Position numbers and translations under genes: made by a program | Part shown: piece by piece, positions 34,153-44,782 of the stretch | Layout of the letters: each line of letters opens with the position of its first letter | Numbering within the stretch: the stretch's first letter is position 1 | DNA from: Athripsodes cinereus | Taxonomy: Eukaryota > Arthropoda > Insecta > Trichoptera > Leptoceridae | Reading direction: 5' to 3' | Assembly: GCA_947579605.1 (NCBI GenBank) | Contig: OX388311.1 | Span: forward strand, 28,584,951-28,648,950 | DNA: 64,000 nucleotides | The notes under the pieces: generated by a model | Database searches by the model: none | What the model saw: only the letters and a program-made list of their open reading frames with translations | What the model was told of the DNA's origin: nothing

Positions 34153-34570
34153 ATGTTCAAATTTACCAAACGGTCCACTACTGTTGAATTTTTACGATTA
34201 ATCAAAATTTATTTTAACCATTAAGTGAAGTTCATAGAAACATTAATGAACTGCTTCATATTATCTGTCTCTCTTCTCTCTTCAGTCGTTTCCCCAATGC
34301 TGGAGGCTATGATCTTCGAATAGCCCCTGTGGACTACTCTACGCTATTTTCTTCTGTTCTCAGCCAGGTGCACTGCATTATGAATTGACAGAGTCCTGCA
34401 GCCTGCTTGACGTCGTGATTTCTACCATGATCTATTTCTGATAAAGCTGATTTGTTTTAAAAACAATCAGTTTGAATGAATATCTTTAAACGTGATATTT
34501 AGAAGAACCGCATCCACATAGTTCAGATACTTATACATTTTGCACTAGTAGCTGACAAAATATTGTTGGT
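34153..34570. other. Intergenic sequence
   Basis: Slightly GC-richer at 34300-34440; nothing recognised. Confidence 0.35.
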
Positions 34571-34993
34571 ATAAGTATTAGTGATGTAACGAATGTGTGA
34601 TTTTGGATATTCGCGAATGCAAATGCGAATATTCGTTGAAGACATTCGCGAATGCGATTAGCGAATATTGACTTGCCTAGATTTCTACAATATTGCTCAA
34701 TCATTAAAATTTCTACCCCCCGCCGTCGCCGAATTTTCAGAATGGTATAGGAATTTTAAATATTTCAAAATTCTCGGTTTTCTTAAAGAGTATTTTCTTT
34801 TAGTACCTTTTTCTACAGTTTACCGGGTAAGTAACCGGTACTTTTACCGAATATCCGATACTTTATTACCGGAATAATATTCGCAAAACATTCGCATATT
34901 TTTTTGCGAATACGAATGCGAATGCGAATACTTTGAAATATGCGAATATTGGCGAATGCGATTACGAATATTCGTTACATCACTAATAAGACA
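34571..34993. mobile_element. hAT-type element, second copy of the 9.8 kb family
   Basis: The body is 34579-34985, the same family as 9775-10182: TAGTGATGTAACGAAT ends, GCGAAT/ATTCGC subterminal words and the shared module at about 34695-34875. The flanks ATAAGTAT and ATAAGACA share only the first five bases, so the duplication has decayed or been rearranged. Confidence 0.85.
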
Positions 34994-35218
34994 GTATGCA
35001 CTGAGTTCATGATATAATATATTATTATAATACTATAGATAGAAGACACATACATTATATTAAATAAGACAGTATGCACTGAGTTCATGATATAATATAT
35101 TATTATAATACTATAGATAGAAGACACATACATTATATTAAATAAGACAGTATGCACTGAGTTCATGATATAATATATTATTATAATACTATAGATAGAA
35201 GACACATACATTATATTT
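34986..35218. repeat. 78-bp unit tandem repeat, three copies
   Basis: AATAAGACAGTATGCACTGA starts units at 34985, 35063 and 35141. The copies are almost identical. 78 is a multiple of three, so an uninterrupted but meaningless minus-strand frame runs through. The array starts flush with the end of the hAT element. Confidence 0.93.
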
Positions 35219-35734
35219 AATAACTTAATATTACTTCGGTAGAACTTTCAGCGCCTTCCTACAATCTTTGGAACTTAATTATACCTAATAATAATTATTT
35301 TAATAATAAATAATCAAGCAATCTCAGAAAACTGGGAGTAGATGACAAGCTCAAATACAGCATGCAGAAGGTTGTTCTTCTATCATCCACCAGGATAGTA
35401 ACAAGGTTTTTGTCCCTGTAGCTCTGTAAGTGATCTCCCATGATTGTACTATCTTCATAGAACATCATGGAAGAATCAAATCGAATAATGTTGGGCTTCT
35501 ACATTTTGAATATAATTTTATTTTATTATTTCATGTTATATTATTATGTTTTTATTATTTCATGTTATATTAACATTTAATTGTTAATCTTATATAGTGT
35601 TCAAAATGGAGATTCTAATGTTATTTTGTTAAATAAATGATATATGAATAAAAATAAATGTTTTGCACTATCATCACGAATATTACATAGTAGATATATT
35701 TTTTTTTTTTTTTATTAATTTGGAGCCTCTGATA
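35219..35734. other. AT-rich intergenic sequence
   Basis: TTTTATTATTTCATGTTATATT is partly repeated at 35520-35575. A T run at 35699-35713. No gene. Confidence 0.4.
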
Positions 35735-35862
35735 AAGAATGGGTATTCCACTATTTTCTGTAAGTTTTCAAGCCTAACATATAAAAAATAAAAGAAGGTA
35801 TCTATTCTAAAACATCACATAGTCACAGGACATTTAATATCTTCGATTTATTTTTAATTGTA
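35735..35862 (+). mobile_element. S-repeat 5' half
   Basis: GGGTATTCCACTATTTTCTG, TAAGTTTTCAAG, CTAAAACATCAC, ACATTTAATATCTTCGATTT. Confidence 0.6.
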
Positions 35863-35918
35863 TACCCATAAAGATTTGCTGTGACAGGAATACGTACATT
35901 CTGGCATTAAATACCAGT

Positions 35919-36246
35919 ATAATAAAAATCCCGGCGCACCCAGCAGAGACCTGTAATCTCCGTAATACAAGAGAGACGATGGTCCTGGCTGGGACATGTT
36001 TTGAGAATGCCCAATGATAGTTGGCCAAAAAGAGCACTGTTCTTCCGTCCGCAGGGGTTCCGTAGGCCCGGGCGTCCCTCTTTCACAATACACCGTTCCT
36101 ATGACAACGATATCAGAGCGCAAGGAATGTCGTGGGAGGAGGTGACGCAATTGGCACAGAGACGCTCTGAATGGAGGAGGCTGGTTCCTGCCCTGTGCTT
36201 CCGAGAGGAGCGTTGAGGGCGATGATGATGATGATGATAATAAAAA
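35919..36246 (+). mobile_element. RTE-b LINE 3' end, absent from copy B
   Basis: The insert is 35929-36236, with ATAATAAAAA duplicated at 35919-35928 and 36237-36246. The uninterrupted site stands at about 48955-48970 in copy B. It encodes RMPNDSWPKRALFF to EERRLVP-like residues ending FREER, then (GAT)n. Near-identical to 4180-4490, so it moved recently. Confidence 0.92.
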
Positions 36247-36406
36247 AATAGTGCACAATATTGAGTACTCATAAAACTCAAAAGAATAATAAACAAACGA
36301 ATCAGCAAACAATAACTCAAAGAATAGGTTAGTGGGTGTATTTGTGAATGAGTTAGTGGGTGGATTTATTATTTTGAGAAATTAAGTATTGAGCCATAAA
36401 TGTCAG

Positions 36407-36947
36407 TAATGGGGTGTTCACATTTGGCGAATATCGCCAGGCGAATTTCAAAATATATCGCGAGGCGAAAAAACAAAATTCGCCGGAAATCCATTGATCG
36501 TCACACCTGTTCACACAGTCCACCAATATAGAATCGATCTGTCAGATGCGCTTTGATTTTGACACTGTTTTCAAAATGGCGTCGAGATGGAGATCGCGAA
36601 GTGTTTATTTTTAGTCGAAAATGTTATACTAGAGGTTATAAGGCGCCTTTTAAATAAGGAAACAAACGCCACAAACCAACAACAAAGATAACAGCTGTCA
36701 CGAAGCGAGAAACATTATAAAATTTATAGGTTATAAAGTTTTTACCATAGATACGAACGCCGCGCACATCTGCGCATGCGCGAATAGTTTAATCGGCCGA
36801 AAATGTTGGAAGGTGGTCAACTCGAGACGATATCGTTTCCACTGGTTTTTATCGTTTCAGACTAGCTGTCATTTTGTTCACACGGTTCAAATGGCTGGCG
36901 ATATTTTGGAGCCTGGCGATATTCGCCAAAGTGAGAACACCACATAA
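36407..36947. mobile_element. PIF/Harbinger-type MITE, absent from copy B
   Basis: The body is 36410-36944 (535 bp), flanked by TAA at 36407-36409 and 36945-36947. Copy B has ATGTCAGTAAGTGAGTTGG uninterrupted at about 49124-49142. The left end TGGGGTGTTCACATTTGGCG and the reversed right end TGTGGTGTTCTCACTTTGGC converge on CGAATATCGCCAGGC. A 3-bp TWA duplication and G/T-rich termini fit Harbinger. The interior is GC-richer and has a short ATGGCGTCGAGATGG stretch, perhaps a relic of the parent transposase. Confidence 0.9.
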
Positions 36948-37007
36948 GTGAGTTGGTAAAAGACTGATGTTGTGAATGAGTTAGCAGGTGTATTAGTTTT
37001 ACCTATG
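36948..37007. other. Short spacer
   Basis: Contains GAATGAGTTAG, a word repeated at 36330 and 36350 (tandem GTGAATGAGTTAGTGGGTG-like units). Confidence 0.5.
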
Positions 37008-37130
37008 AAGCATGCATACCAGCAGACCAGCCGCGTGTAACAAACATGCAAGTGGTCCTCTCCGTGCTAACAAAAAAGTAAAACATTCAGGATGAAGGCA
37101 AACCATATCACTAAATCAGTAACTTATATT
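37008..37130 (-). mobile_element. S-repeat fragment (copy B: 49197-49320)
   Basis: ATACCAGCAGACCAGCCGCG, ACATGCAAGTGGTCCTCTCC, ACATTCAGGATGAAGGCAAA. Confidence 0.65.
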
Positions 37131-38039
37131 CAATTTTTCACAAATTACCCAACAATAATCCTATGAAATCAGTGTCAATTCATCATTTTAGTGATGAATA
37201 CAAGAGACTTAACTAGATTTTAATAAATTACCAAATTGAACAGAAATAATCAATATTGACAGATTTATTTATAATGCTCTAATCAATGTTTAAGATGTCT
37301 TTTAGTAAGGGAACTAATATACGGTTAGACTTATTAGTGTTGAGAATCAATCTATCCTGATTATCTTTGGTAATAATATCAATAATATTTAGCATAGAAA
37401 ACCACAACGCGTGCAAACATACATAATAATATACTTAGTACATTTATAAATTGCTTCAATAGAACCATTACTTCAATACAAATACGTCAAACTATGTAGA
37501 TGTGTACCTACCGAATGACTCATTAAAATGATCCGATCTAATTTATATCACTCATCGGAATAATCCAACTCACCAAGTGGTAATATGATATTTTTTATTG
37601 CATCAAACGCTTCAGAAGTGACGATTTGTGAAGAGGAGATTGTTCAAGTTTAATGTTAACCACTGTTATTCCTAAACCATCACGACATTTCCCATATATA
37701 AGGTAACAAACAGACTAGCTGCAGTTTTATTTAAATTTATATACAAAATGTTTGTAAAATGATACAAATGGCTCGGAAATATTTCCAACTGGACGTTTTC
37801 AGTTTGCAAATAATAGAGATATTATTTAATATATATCAAATGAGCACCAACGTAGCGCAAATCTGACAAAGCATGATTACGACCAGATTTACGAATACCT
37901 GCCTTTTACAGAACATTAGAAAACTTAAAGAAACGAGTGGAAAATTTTTATTTGCCGAGAACTTCATAGAACAATATGTTACCATAGATTTTTATTTATA
38001 ATACCTAGATGGAGCACTCGTATGTATTTTCATTGCAAT
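37131..38039. other. Intergenic; small S-repeat pieces
   Basis: 37675-37740 (CCATCACGACATTTCCCATA...GACTAGCTGCAG) and 37893-37930 (AATACCTGCCTTTTACAGAA) are S-repeat remnants. No gene. The copy B equivalent is 49321-50206. Confidence 0.5.
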
Positions 38040-38271
38040 AAAGTGAGGCACCATTTTTCGGCACTTTTGACAGAACGGTTGGCGAAAAGAAGAGTGGGAA
38101 ATCGCTAAAAACGTCGACAAGAACTTCAAAAAATGTCCAATTTCGTTTATATAAATGCAAATATGATATATTTTTATAAAAATGCGAAAAAATACTCCAT
38201 AAAATGTAGGAAACACCGCACGCTTTCGCCAACCGATCTGTCAAAAATTCATAGATTTTTTGCCTCACTTT
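38040..38271. mobile_element. MITE with AAGTGAGGCA ends (copy A)
   Basis: AAGTGAGGCA at the left and TGCCTCACTT at the right, plus inner TTTGACAGAACGGTTGGCGA against TTTCGCCAACCGATCTGTCA. About 232 bp. No clear target duplication. Confidence 0.65.
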
Positions 38272-38869
38272 TGTAAACGAGTCAGGGTTCTAGGTTTTGT
38301 ATTGAATTCTGTGTATGAAACACAGTAAGCTGTGAGTTCCTGCGTTGAAATTGGGTTAATTAGAGTCTAGATTCATTCTTTTAAAAAAATCACTTATTTA
38401 TATCGACTCACTGACATGACTCGAACGTCGCTCTTTTGCGCAATTATACAACCATGTCATAGAAACCGCACAAAGATAGTACGTATATAGCTACTAGTTG
38501 CTTACAGAATCCAATACAAGCAAAACAAGATATTATTATTACTTAGTATTATCAATCCATCTTCATTTGAGACATGACAATAATAGGATTTCATTACTCT
38601 GATAACGAGACAATATTGTAACAGCGCCCACACATCAATGATTGGAGTAGAGATGTAAATGAAACGAAAATCTTTACACTGTTTATTGTCAGCCGTAAAT
38701 TGGCTACCACTAAATAATTTTAAAATAATCTGACATTTGGTATAATATGACATTTGGGACATACAAACTTGACACATGCCCAAAGTTGTTCCCTGAAGTC
38801 TACAGCAACGAAAAGGTCTTCAACTTTTTTCATTAAATTATTAAGACTGGTGTAAGTAAAACATTCTGA
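38272..38869. other. Intergenic sequence
   Basis: No gene recognised; conserved with copy B only because the whole segment is duplicated. Confidence 0.4.
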
Positions 38870-39005
38870 AAAAGACATTTATAAGCTCAATCCAGTAACG
38901 AGTACCCCACTCATCCAGAACTTTATTGTCACGGAGAGGGCCGCTTGCATGTTTATTCTTCCGCTATATACCACACCCATTGGAAATGCCGTGATGGTAT
39001 TAATG
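38870..39005 (+). mobile_element. S-repeat 3' part (copy B: 51045-51155)
   Basis: CATCCAGAACTTTATTGTCA, CGGAGAGGGCCGCTTGCATG, then CACCCATTGGAAATGCCGTG and ATGGTA. Confidence 0.7.
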
Positions 39006-39986
39006 AGTAACATGATCAAACATTTGGTAAAAAAAAATATTTTGGACATACAGAATAGATGTGCTGAGTAAAAAATGAGCCATTTCAATCTGTCTGTAAC
39101 ACTCCTCACTATGAAACTAGCCTTCTCCATTCAAGCATCTACATATGTTACAATGAAATCACCTCTATCCTCGACATTTTTAGTGTCATTTTCGTGACGA
39201 AAGAACAATGCTCTCATTGACTATTTCCCAAAATTGTTGAGAAATTAATAACTGAAATGAGTCAGTACTCGGTAGTTTCCAACCACAAAGGTTGACTTAG
39301 AACCCTTCTTGAAGATCCCTTAAACCGTTCCTATTGAATCATGATATCGAAGTACTACTGTTAAATAGATACATTCAGGATGGATGGCATGACTCATTTA
39401 AACAAAATTACCTGTAAATTCGCTTATTGTTTTTATTATTACATTTATTATAAAATACAAAATCATGGTATTTTATAGGTGCTTCACATTTCTCTTCTAT
39501 TATATTCTCTTGCGTATAAATCTGAATGCTCTCTCTCTCTGTTAGTCAAGATGGATGGTGTAATTTATATAATTGTTGGAACCTCGTCTTCTTATCTCCA
39601 CTCCTCTCCATGTCTTCTCCTTTCTTCTGTCCCTTATTATAACCATCTATCAGTCAATCCCATCGGACCGACGGACCCTCTCCATTTCCTACTAGTATAC
39701 AAAGTTTATACAAACTTATCTACCAACCATTGAAAGACATTTGACCACCGTCCTCCTGTATATCTCACATGTCTGTAAACTTCCATTTATATGATTCTAC
39801 ACATTGTCCACACCGGAGACGATAATGGGCAGCCTGAATAGCTAGCAGGCCAAAGACCCCAATGTCTTTTGACTATTACACTCCTTCAATGTCTATCTGT
39901 TTAAAGCAAACACAGTACTTAAAAAAATAGAAAATCTAACCTTTTTTTTAACCCACTTTACAAATTAAAACAACTTATTATAATAT
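39006..39986. other. Intergenic sequence
   Basis: An 84-codon open frame at 39479-39733 is kept in copy B (51628-51882) but shows no domain. Since the copies are nearly identical throughout, this is not evidence of coding. (TC)n at 39531-39541. Confidence 0.4.
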
Positions 39987-40270
39987 TTTTTTCTTATTTA
40001 TTTATTTATTTTATTCTTCATTGTACATTGGCTACAATATTCCAAAACAAAACAAAGTATCATAAAAATATCAGATGTACAATTCAATGTACAGAGGGCG
40101 AGGGCTTCTGTGTGCCCACAGTCACGACATTTTATCACTTAACAGGCCATCTGCTTAAGAGTTGTGTAAAAAAAATTAGAACATCTTTACACGTGTTTCT
40201 ATTCAGGAGACTCTTCTATGTATACATTCTAAGATTTACGTCTGGCAGGCAAGTTCGGAAATACATTACG
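39987..40270 (-). mobile_element. LINE 3' end, reversed (copy B: 52138-52420)
   Basis: (TTTA)n then ATTCTTCATTGTACATTGGC, TACAATTCAATGTACAGAGG, TTTATCACTTAACAGGCCAT. The reversed AATGTACA..AATAAA tail layout matches 41963-42130. Confidence 0.6.
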
Positions 40271-40544
40271 TAATAGGTAGATTTTGAAAAGTGAGAGTGA
40301 AAACATCTGTTTCTCCTTGTGAGTATTAAATACACTTTCCTTTCGCTCATTCCACACCATCTTAATATAATTCGAAAGATTTTTTCACTTTTATTATCAA
40401 ATAAATTAATCTGGATGTTCACTGCCGTGAAGTTCTCGGAATGAGACAGGCCTCCCATTCTTCCCTGTAAAGTTTCGAGTGCCCTATTATAAATAGGAGT
40501 AGTGAAAAATCACGAAAAAGTGTGTATTTCATTTTAAAATATTA
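40271..40544. other. Intergenic sequence
   Basis: Nothing recognised. Confidence 0.35.
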
Positions 40545-40668
40545 GACATGCTGAATGTATTCGTTTTTTGTTGGTACGAAGAAAACAACCTGTATGTTTG
40601 TTACACGCAGTTACTTCATTGACTACCCCACTTGTAGAAGATACCGTTGTGGTACAGTAGTAGTTAAA
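40545..40668 (+). mobile_element. S-repeat 3' half (copy B: 52695-52815)
   Basis: GACATGCTGAATGTATTCGT, TTTGTTGGTACGAAGAAAAC, GACTACCCCACTTGTAGAAG, ATACCGTTGTGGTACAGTAG. Confidence 0.7.
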
Positions 40669-40709
40669 TTATACTACTTGAACTTTGTGAAAAATTAGAT
40701 AAACCATGT

Positions 40710-41570
40710 TTAAGAGGGCTCTACACCCCTTCTTTGTGATTTCATGCAAACGAATTAGCAAAATTACAACAATTTTATTTTTTAAATATTTTAAATTCTG
40801 GATCACATGTATGTTATTTTTTATATTAATATAATATTTTGAACATTTATAAATGCGATTTTATCATTTTAGTTTTATTTTGCTGCGAGGAATATAGTGA
40901 AAATAATTTTTGAAGATTACCGTCGCAATGATGATACGTTGAGTGGTGCTATTTTAAATAAATTATCCTTAATAATACAAGAGTGTTAATAAAATTTTAA
41001 AACCAAGATTAATCTTAAAATATCATGAATTTTATAATACACCTTGAGTTATTTATTTACAACCCTTGGATTTTCTTAATTATTATGACAAACTGCATAC
41101 ACATCAAAAATAAATTTCATTATCAAAAAAATCATAGAAAATGTTTATCATTCAACCATTTGTTTTATTTATATAATAATATGGTATGTTGTTTACCGTG
41201 CATACTACATATTATATAACGTTATTATGTGCAATAATCAAGAATATAGCGAGTTTCACAAATTTTAAGATTCAGAAGGCCCACGGCGTGCTTAGTAGCC
41301 GCATGTGAGACCGTACTCGCTCTATTTTTGAATTAGGAAATAAATAAATTCAATTTATAGAATAAATACAACTTAAATTTTATTTATATGTGATAACATA
41401 CTATTTTTTTATACCCATGAACATTTTTGCATATAAAGTTTTGGTTTATATTTATTAATAAAGCTATTTCATTAATTATTTGAATAATTTTCTCAGCGCC
41501 TACTAAAAATTGTTGCCTGAAACCACTAGAGCTAAATCTAATTTGTACCTTAGGTAAGAACGGCTGTTAA
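40710..41570. other. TTAA-bounded block present only in copy A
   Basis: 40714-41566 (853 bp) is flanked by TTAA at 40710-40713 and 41567-41570. Copy B has a single TTAA at 52861-52864 joining the same flanks. The ends (GAGGGCTCTACACC and, reversed, CAGCCGTTCTTACC) are not inverted repeats. It is therefore either a deletion in copy B at 4-bp microhomology or an insertion by a TTAA-using element with atypical ends. AT-rich interior, no transposase. Confidence 0.8.
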
Positions 41571-41619
41571 AAAACACATCAAATATAGGTACACTTCAAT
41601 ACAAACCCGTAAAATGTTT

Positions 41620-41700
41620 GTACTACTAGTTACTACTACTACTATACCATCAAGGTATATCCCACAAGTGGGGTAGCCAGCAGACCTATATTTGTAATAT
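41620..41700 (-). mobile_element. S-repeat 3' end (copy B: 52910-52980)
   Basis: ACTACTACTACTATACCATC, AAGGTATATCCCACAAGTGG, GGTAGCCAGCAGACC. Copy A then has AGGTCTGCTGGCTG in reverse, a small local inversion absent from copy B. Confidence 0.75.
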
Positions 41701-41799
41701 AGGTCTGCTGGCTGAAATATTTGTCATACAACGTAATATCTATTCTATGAAAATGTAATCGAATAATAAGCTATATCTGTTTTTTATTCTTCTTCTTAA

Positions 41800-41962
41800 T
41801 CTTTTATTAGACCCAGAGGTCTGTTCATGCAGGAGGGACCTCTTGCGATGTGGAGGCCCAGCTGTCCCTTCATCGTTTTGGTGGTCTTCCTGGTAGACCT
41901 AAAAGTAAAATCTTCGCCGTTGTCTTCCCCATCCAACAACATCCTGGACCTCACATATCTCC
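41800..41962 (-). mobile_element. RTE-d LINE 3' end, with internal deletion (copy A)
   Basis: The reversed C-terminal region of a third RTE-like family, with CAGGAGGGACCTCTTGCGAT and ending (on the + strand, left) in TTCTTCTTCTTAATC, a (GAA)n tail. About 80 bp present in copy B (57736-57815) are missing here. Confidence 0.65.
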
Positions 41963-42130
41963 CGGATTGTATTTATTTTATTCTTCACTGTACATTGTTT
42001 ACAATAATACAAATTAACATAGAAAATATCATTTATACAATTCAATGTACAGTTTATCGCTAAATTATCGCTAAGGCAAGTTTATCGCTAAAATGCGATG
42101 TCTTCCAACTAACCCGGTTAATTAAAATCA
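41963..42130 (-). mobile_element. LINE 3' end, reversed (copy A)
   Basis: TTTATTTTATTCTTCACTGT, ACAATTCAATGTACAGTTTA, then three TTTATCGCTAA units and GCGATGTCTTCCAACTAACC. Copy B equivalent at 57871-58020. Confidence 0.65.
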
Positions 42131-42293
42131 AAAAGGTTGGTCTTATTCGCACGGCGTGCGAATAATATTTCATTCTTATTCGCACACTACCGTGCGAATA
42201 AGAGGTAAATATTATTCGCACGGCGCAGCCATATCAAGCCAAAGTGACATACGTCAAGAGAATGATATATTTTTTTATTTTTTTTAATTGTAA

Positions 42294-42838
42294 GTCTTAA
42301 TTTCGGCCTGTAACAATCAACATTTTTATATCTATATCGTAAAACTAATAACTATGTGTATATAGTAATTTTTCATAATTTTATCAGACTATTTGGCGTG
42401 TTTTTTTATATATTTTGGCCTAAAAACACTCCAAGTGTCATATTTGTATGAAAAAAAATCTTGATATTTTTATTTGTTAGTCTTAATTTCGATCTGCAAC
42501 AATCAACCTTTATGTATCTACATCTTAAAACTAATAAGTATGTGTATATAGTAATTTTTCATCCTTTTATGAGACTATTTGGCGTGTTTTCTTATATATT
42601 TTGACCTAAAAACACTCCAAGTGTAATATTTGTATGAAAAAAATCTTTAAATTTGTATTTATTACTCTTAATTTCGATTTCTAACAATCAACCTTTATGT
42701 ATCTATATCGTAAAACTAATAACTATATGTATATAGTAATTTTTCATCATTTTATCAGACTATTTGGCGTGTTTTCTTATATATTTTGACCTAAAAACAC
42801 TCCAAGTGTTATATTTGTATTAAAAAATTGTGAAATTT
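42294..42838 (+). repeat. Tandem repeat, three ~185-bp units
   Basis: TCTTAATTTCG begins units near 42295, 42481 and 42666. Each contains ACAATCAACC, ACTAATAA.TATGTGTATA, ACTATTTGGCGTGTTTT and AAAACACTCCAAGTGT. Confidence 0.92.
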
Positions 42839-42859
42839 TATTAATATACCAGTGTCATC

Positions 42860-43045
42860 TGTGTGTTACCTCCGAGCAGGCGGACCACCTGTGGGTGCGT
42901 GGAGCATGGTCCCTCCTCAGAACGGCTTCCTTGGTGGAAACAATGACGTATGCTAGTGTGGGTGCTAGCACGGGGTGCGCTTCAGATGGTTCGATGGTGA
43001 CCCGCAGCAAAGGCAAGGAGGGCCGTACACTATGTATTGAGCATA
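42860..43045 (+). other. GC-rich patch, possible coding remnant
   Basis: CCTCCGAGCAGGCGGACCAC to AGGAGGGCCGTACACT. An open frame reads MTYASVGASTGCASDGSMVT then RSKGKEGRTL before running into the RTE-a insertion. I cannot assign it; it may be the only surviving core of the inner element. Confidence 0.3.
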
Positions 43046-43440
43046 TAATCTATCTATATCTATCTATACCCTCACGCCGTGTCCCCGAAGGGGTAGGCAG
43101 AGAGACCGGAACGCCATATAGATCAATCCTTACAAACTTCTTTCGCTTCCTCCACATTCATCCAGTTTCTCGCATATGTTCGCCGATTTCTCTTACTCAA
43201 CACGCGGCCGTTCTTTAGGATTTGATCCACGTGCTCAAGCAACGTGGTTCTTGGCCTTCCGCGCTTCCTCGCACCTCATATTTCATACATACTCTTCGTC
43301 ATTCTTTCATCTTGCATTCGCTCAACATTTCCAAACCATCGTAACTTATTTACACGCCTTCTATCCACAACACTCTTCTCGCATCCGCTCATTTTCCTGA
43401 AATCCTCATTCTTCACTCTTTTTAGCATATTTATAAGAGT
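43046..43440 (-). mobile_element. RTE-a LINE 3' end
   Basis: A reversed tail (TATC)n, then ACCCTCACGCCGTGTCCCCG, and the C-terminus down to GTTTCCAAACCATCGTAACT. A possible short duplication AGCATAT lies on each side (43039, 43427). Second RTE-a subfamily (…YPTWDTA-like end). Confidence 0.75.
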
Positions 43441-43549
43441 TTATTATCATATCTGACACCTAAGAAAGACAATTACCCATAACTGATTTATTTTGAATTA
43501 TGATATGATATGGTAGTAGTATTAATTGTAGGTACTATTATTTATAAAC

Positions 43550-43602
43550 ACTGTGTATAAAAGGCGTAAGCCGTGTATATTATTATAAATAAATAAATAA
43601 AT
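43550..43602 (+). mobile_element. LINE extreme 3' end with (AAAT)n
   Basis: AAAAGGCGTAAGCCGTGTAT then (AAAT)n is the same end as the LINE at 24959-26912. Confidence 0.55.
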
Positions 43603-43754
43603 TAGGTACATGTTGCATTCGAAATACTCTTAAGAATGGTACAACATTTTCACTAAGAACCAAATAGGATATTATTATTGTAAGTATTAGTTAGGAGAAA
43701 TTCTTGGAAAAAGGTAATATATAGTACCTATTAATGAAAATTTCATCTTACAGT

Positions 43755-44439
43755 AACATCTTATACTATACTATACCCTCACGCCGTGTCCCAGGTGGGG
43801 TAGGCAGAGAGAACGGAACGCCATGTCGCTCTATCCTTACATACTTCTTTCGCTTCCTCTACATTCATCCAGTTTCTCATACATGCACGCCGATTCCTCT
43901 TACTTAACACGCGACCGTCCTTGAGAATTTGATCCACGTGGTTAAGCCACGTGGTTCTCGGACGCCCGCGCTTCCTCACACCCTCTCTTTCAGCTAAATA
44001 CACCCTCTTCGTCAATCTTACACCATCCATTCGCTCCACATGACCAAACCATCTCAATTTATTTACACGCATTCTATCAACAACACTCCTCTTGCATCCA
44101 CTCATTCTTCTAATATCTTCATTTCTTACTCTATCACGCAATGTTTTACCTACCATTCTTCTCAGTGATCGCATCTCCACTGCATTTATTCCACTCTCGT
44201 CCTTCTTCAGCCATGTCCAAGTCTCGCTTGCATACATCAGTGTCGGTACGAGGATGGCGTTGTGCACCAGCATTTTAGCCATGTTCGAGACATTGCTATT
44301 GCTAACAATAGATCGAAGTGCACCGTTCACTCTCGCACCAGCCGCTTTTCTTTTTTCAATGTCCCTTTCGTACCTACCATCACTTACAAACATACTTCCT
44401 AAATAAACATATTCGTCCACTTGCTCCAAACATCTTATA
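43755..44439 (-). mobile_element. RTE-a LINE, 5'-truncated, 11-bp duplication
   Basis: AACATCTTATA at 43755-43765 and 44429-44439 flanks the insert 43766-44428. The frame 43779-44428 is open: QVDEYVYLGSMFVSDGRYER, LMYASETWTWLKKDESGINA, LRWFGHVERMDGVRLTKRVY, ending WRSVLSAYPTWDTA. The tail is (TATAG)n reversed. Catalytic RT motifs are lost by truncation. Confidence 0.9.
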
Positions 44440-44467
44440 GTATTTGTATTTCATTTTTCATTCAATT

Positions 44468-44716
44468 GCCTTGTCTACATCTATAACCAATCTATGTCCA
44501 AGAACTACGTGGCTTGACCACGTGGATCAAATTCTCAAGGACGGTCGCGTCTTAAGTAAGATGAATCGGCGTGCATGTATGAGAAACTGGTTGAATGTAG
44601 AGGAAGCGAAAGAGATATGTAAGGAAAGATCAACAAGGCGTTCCGTTCTCTTTGCCTACCCCACCTGGGACACGGCGTGAGGGTATAGTATAGTATAGCC
44701 TTGTCTACATTTATAA
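44468..44716 (+). mobile_element. RTE-a LINE, short insert in opposite orientation
   Basis: GCCTTGTCTACATCTATAA at 44468-44486 and 44698-44716 (one mismatch) flank 44487-44697. Codes NHVDQILKDGRVL-like, RRACMRNWLNVEEAKEICKE and YPTWDTA, then (GTATA)n. The 19-bp duplication is long but within LINE range. Confidence 0.88.
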
Positions 44717-44782
44717 TTTAAAATTGTCAGTTCAAATTCTATAAGATGCCATGTTATTGTCCTCCTCCTCCTAAATTTCACA

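Noticed and set aside
34975..35211. A repetitive 78-codon minus-strand frame
   Set aside because: A product of the 78-bp tandem repeat, whose length is a multiple of three.
34985..35218. CRISPR-like array
   Set aside because: The units are contiguous 78-bp tandem repeats without spacers, in a eukaryotic sequence.
39479..39733. An 84-codon open frame preserved in both A and B copies
   Set aside because: The entire segment is nearly identical between copies, non-coding parts included, so preservation says nothing about selection. No domain seen.
40714..41566. A piggyBac element
   Set aside because: TTAA is present at both joints, but the ends are not inverted repeats and no transposase is present. 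Kept only as a TTAA-bounded difference.
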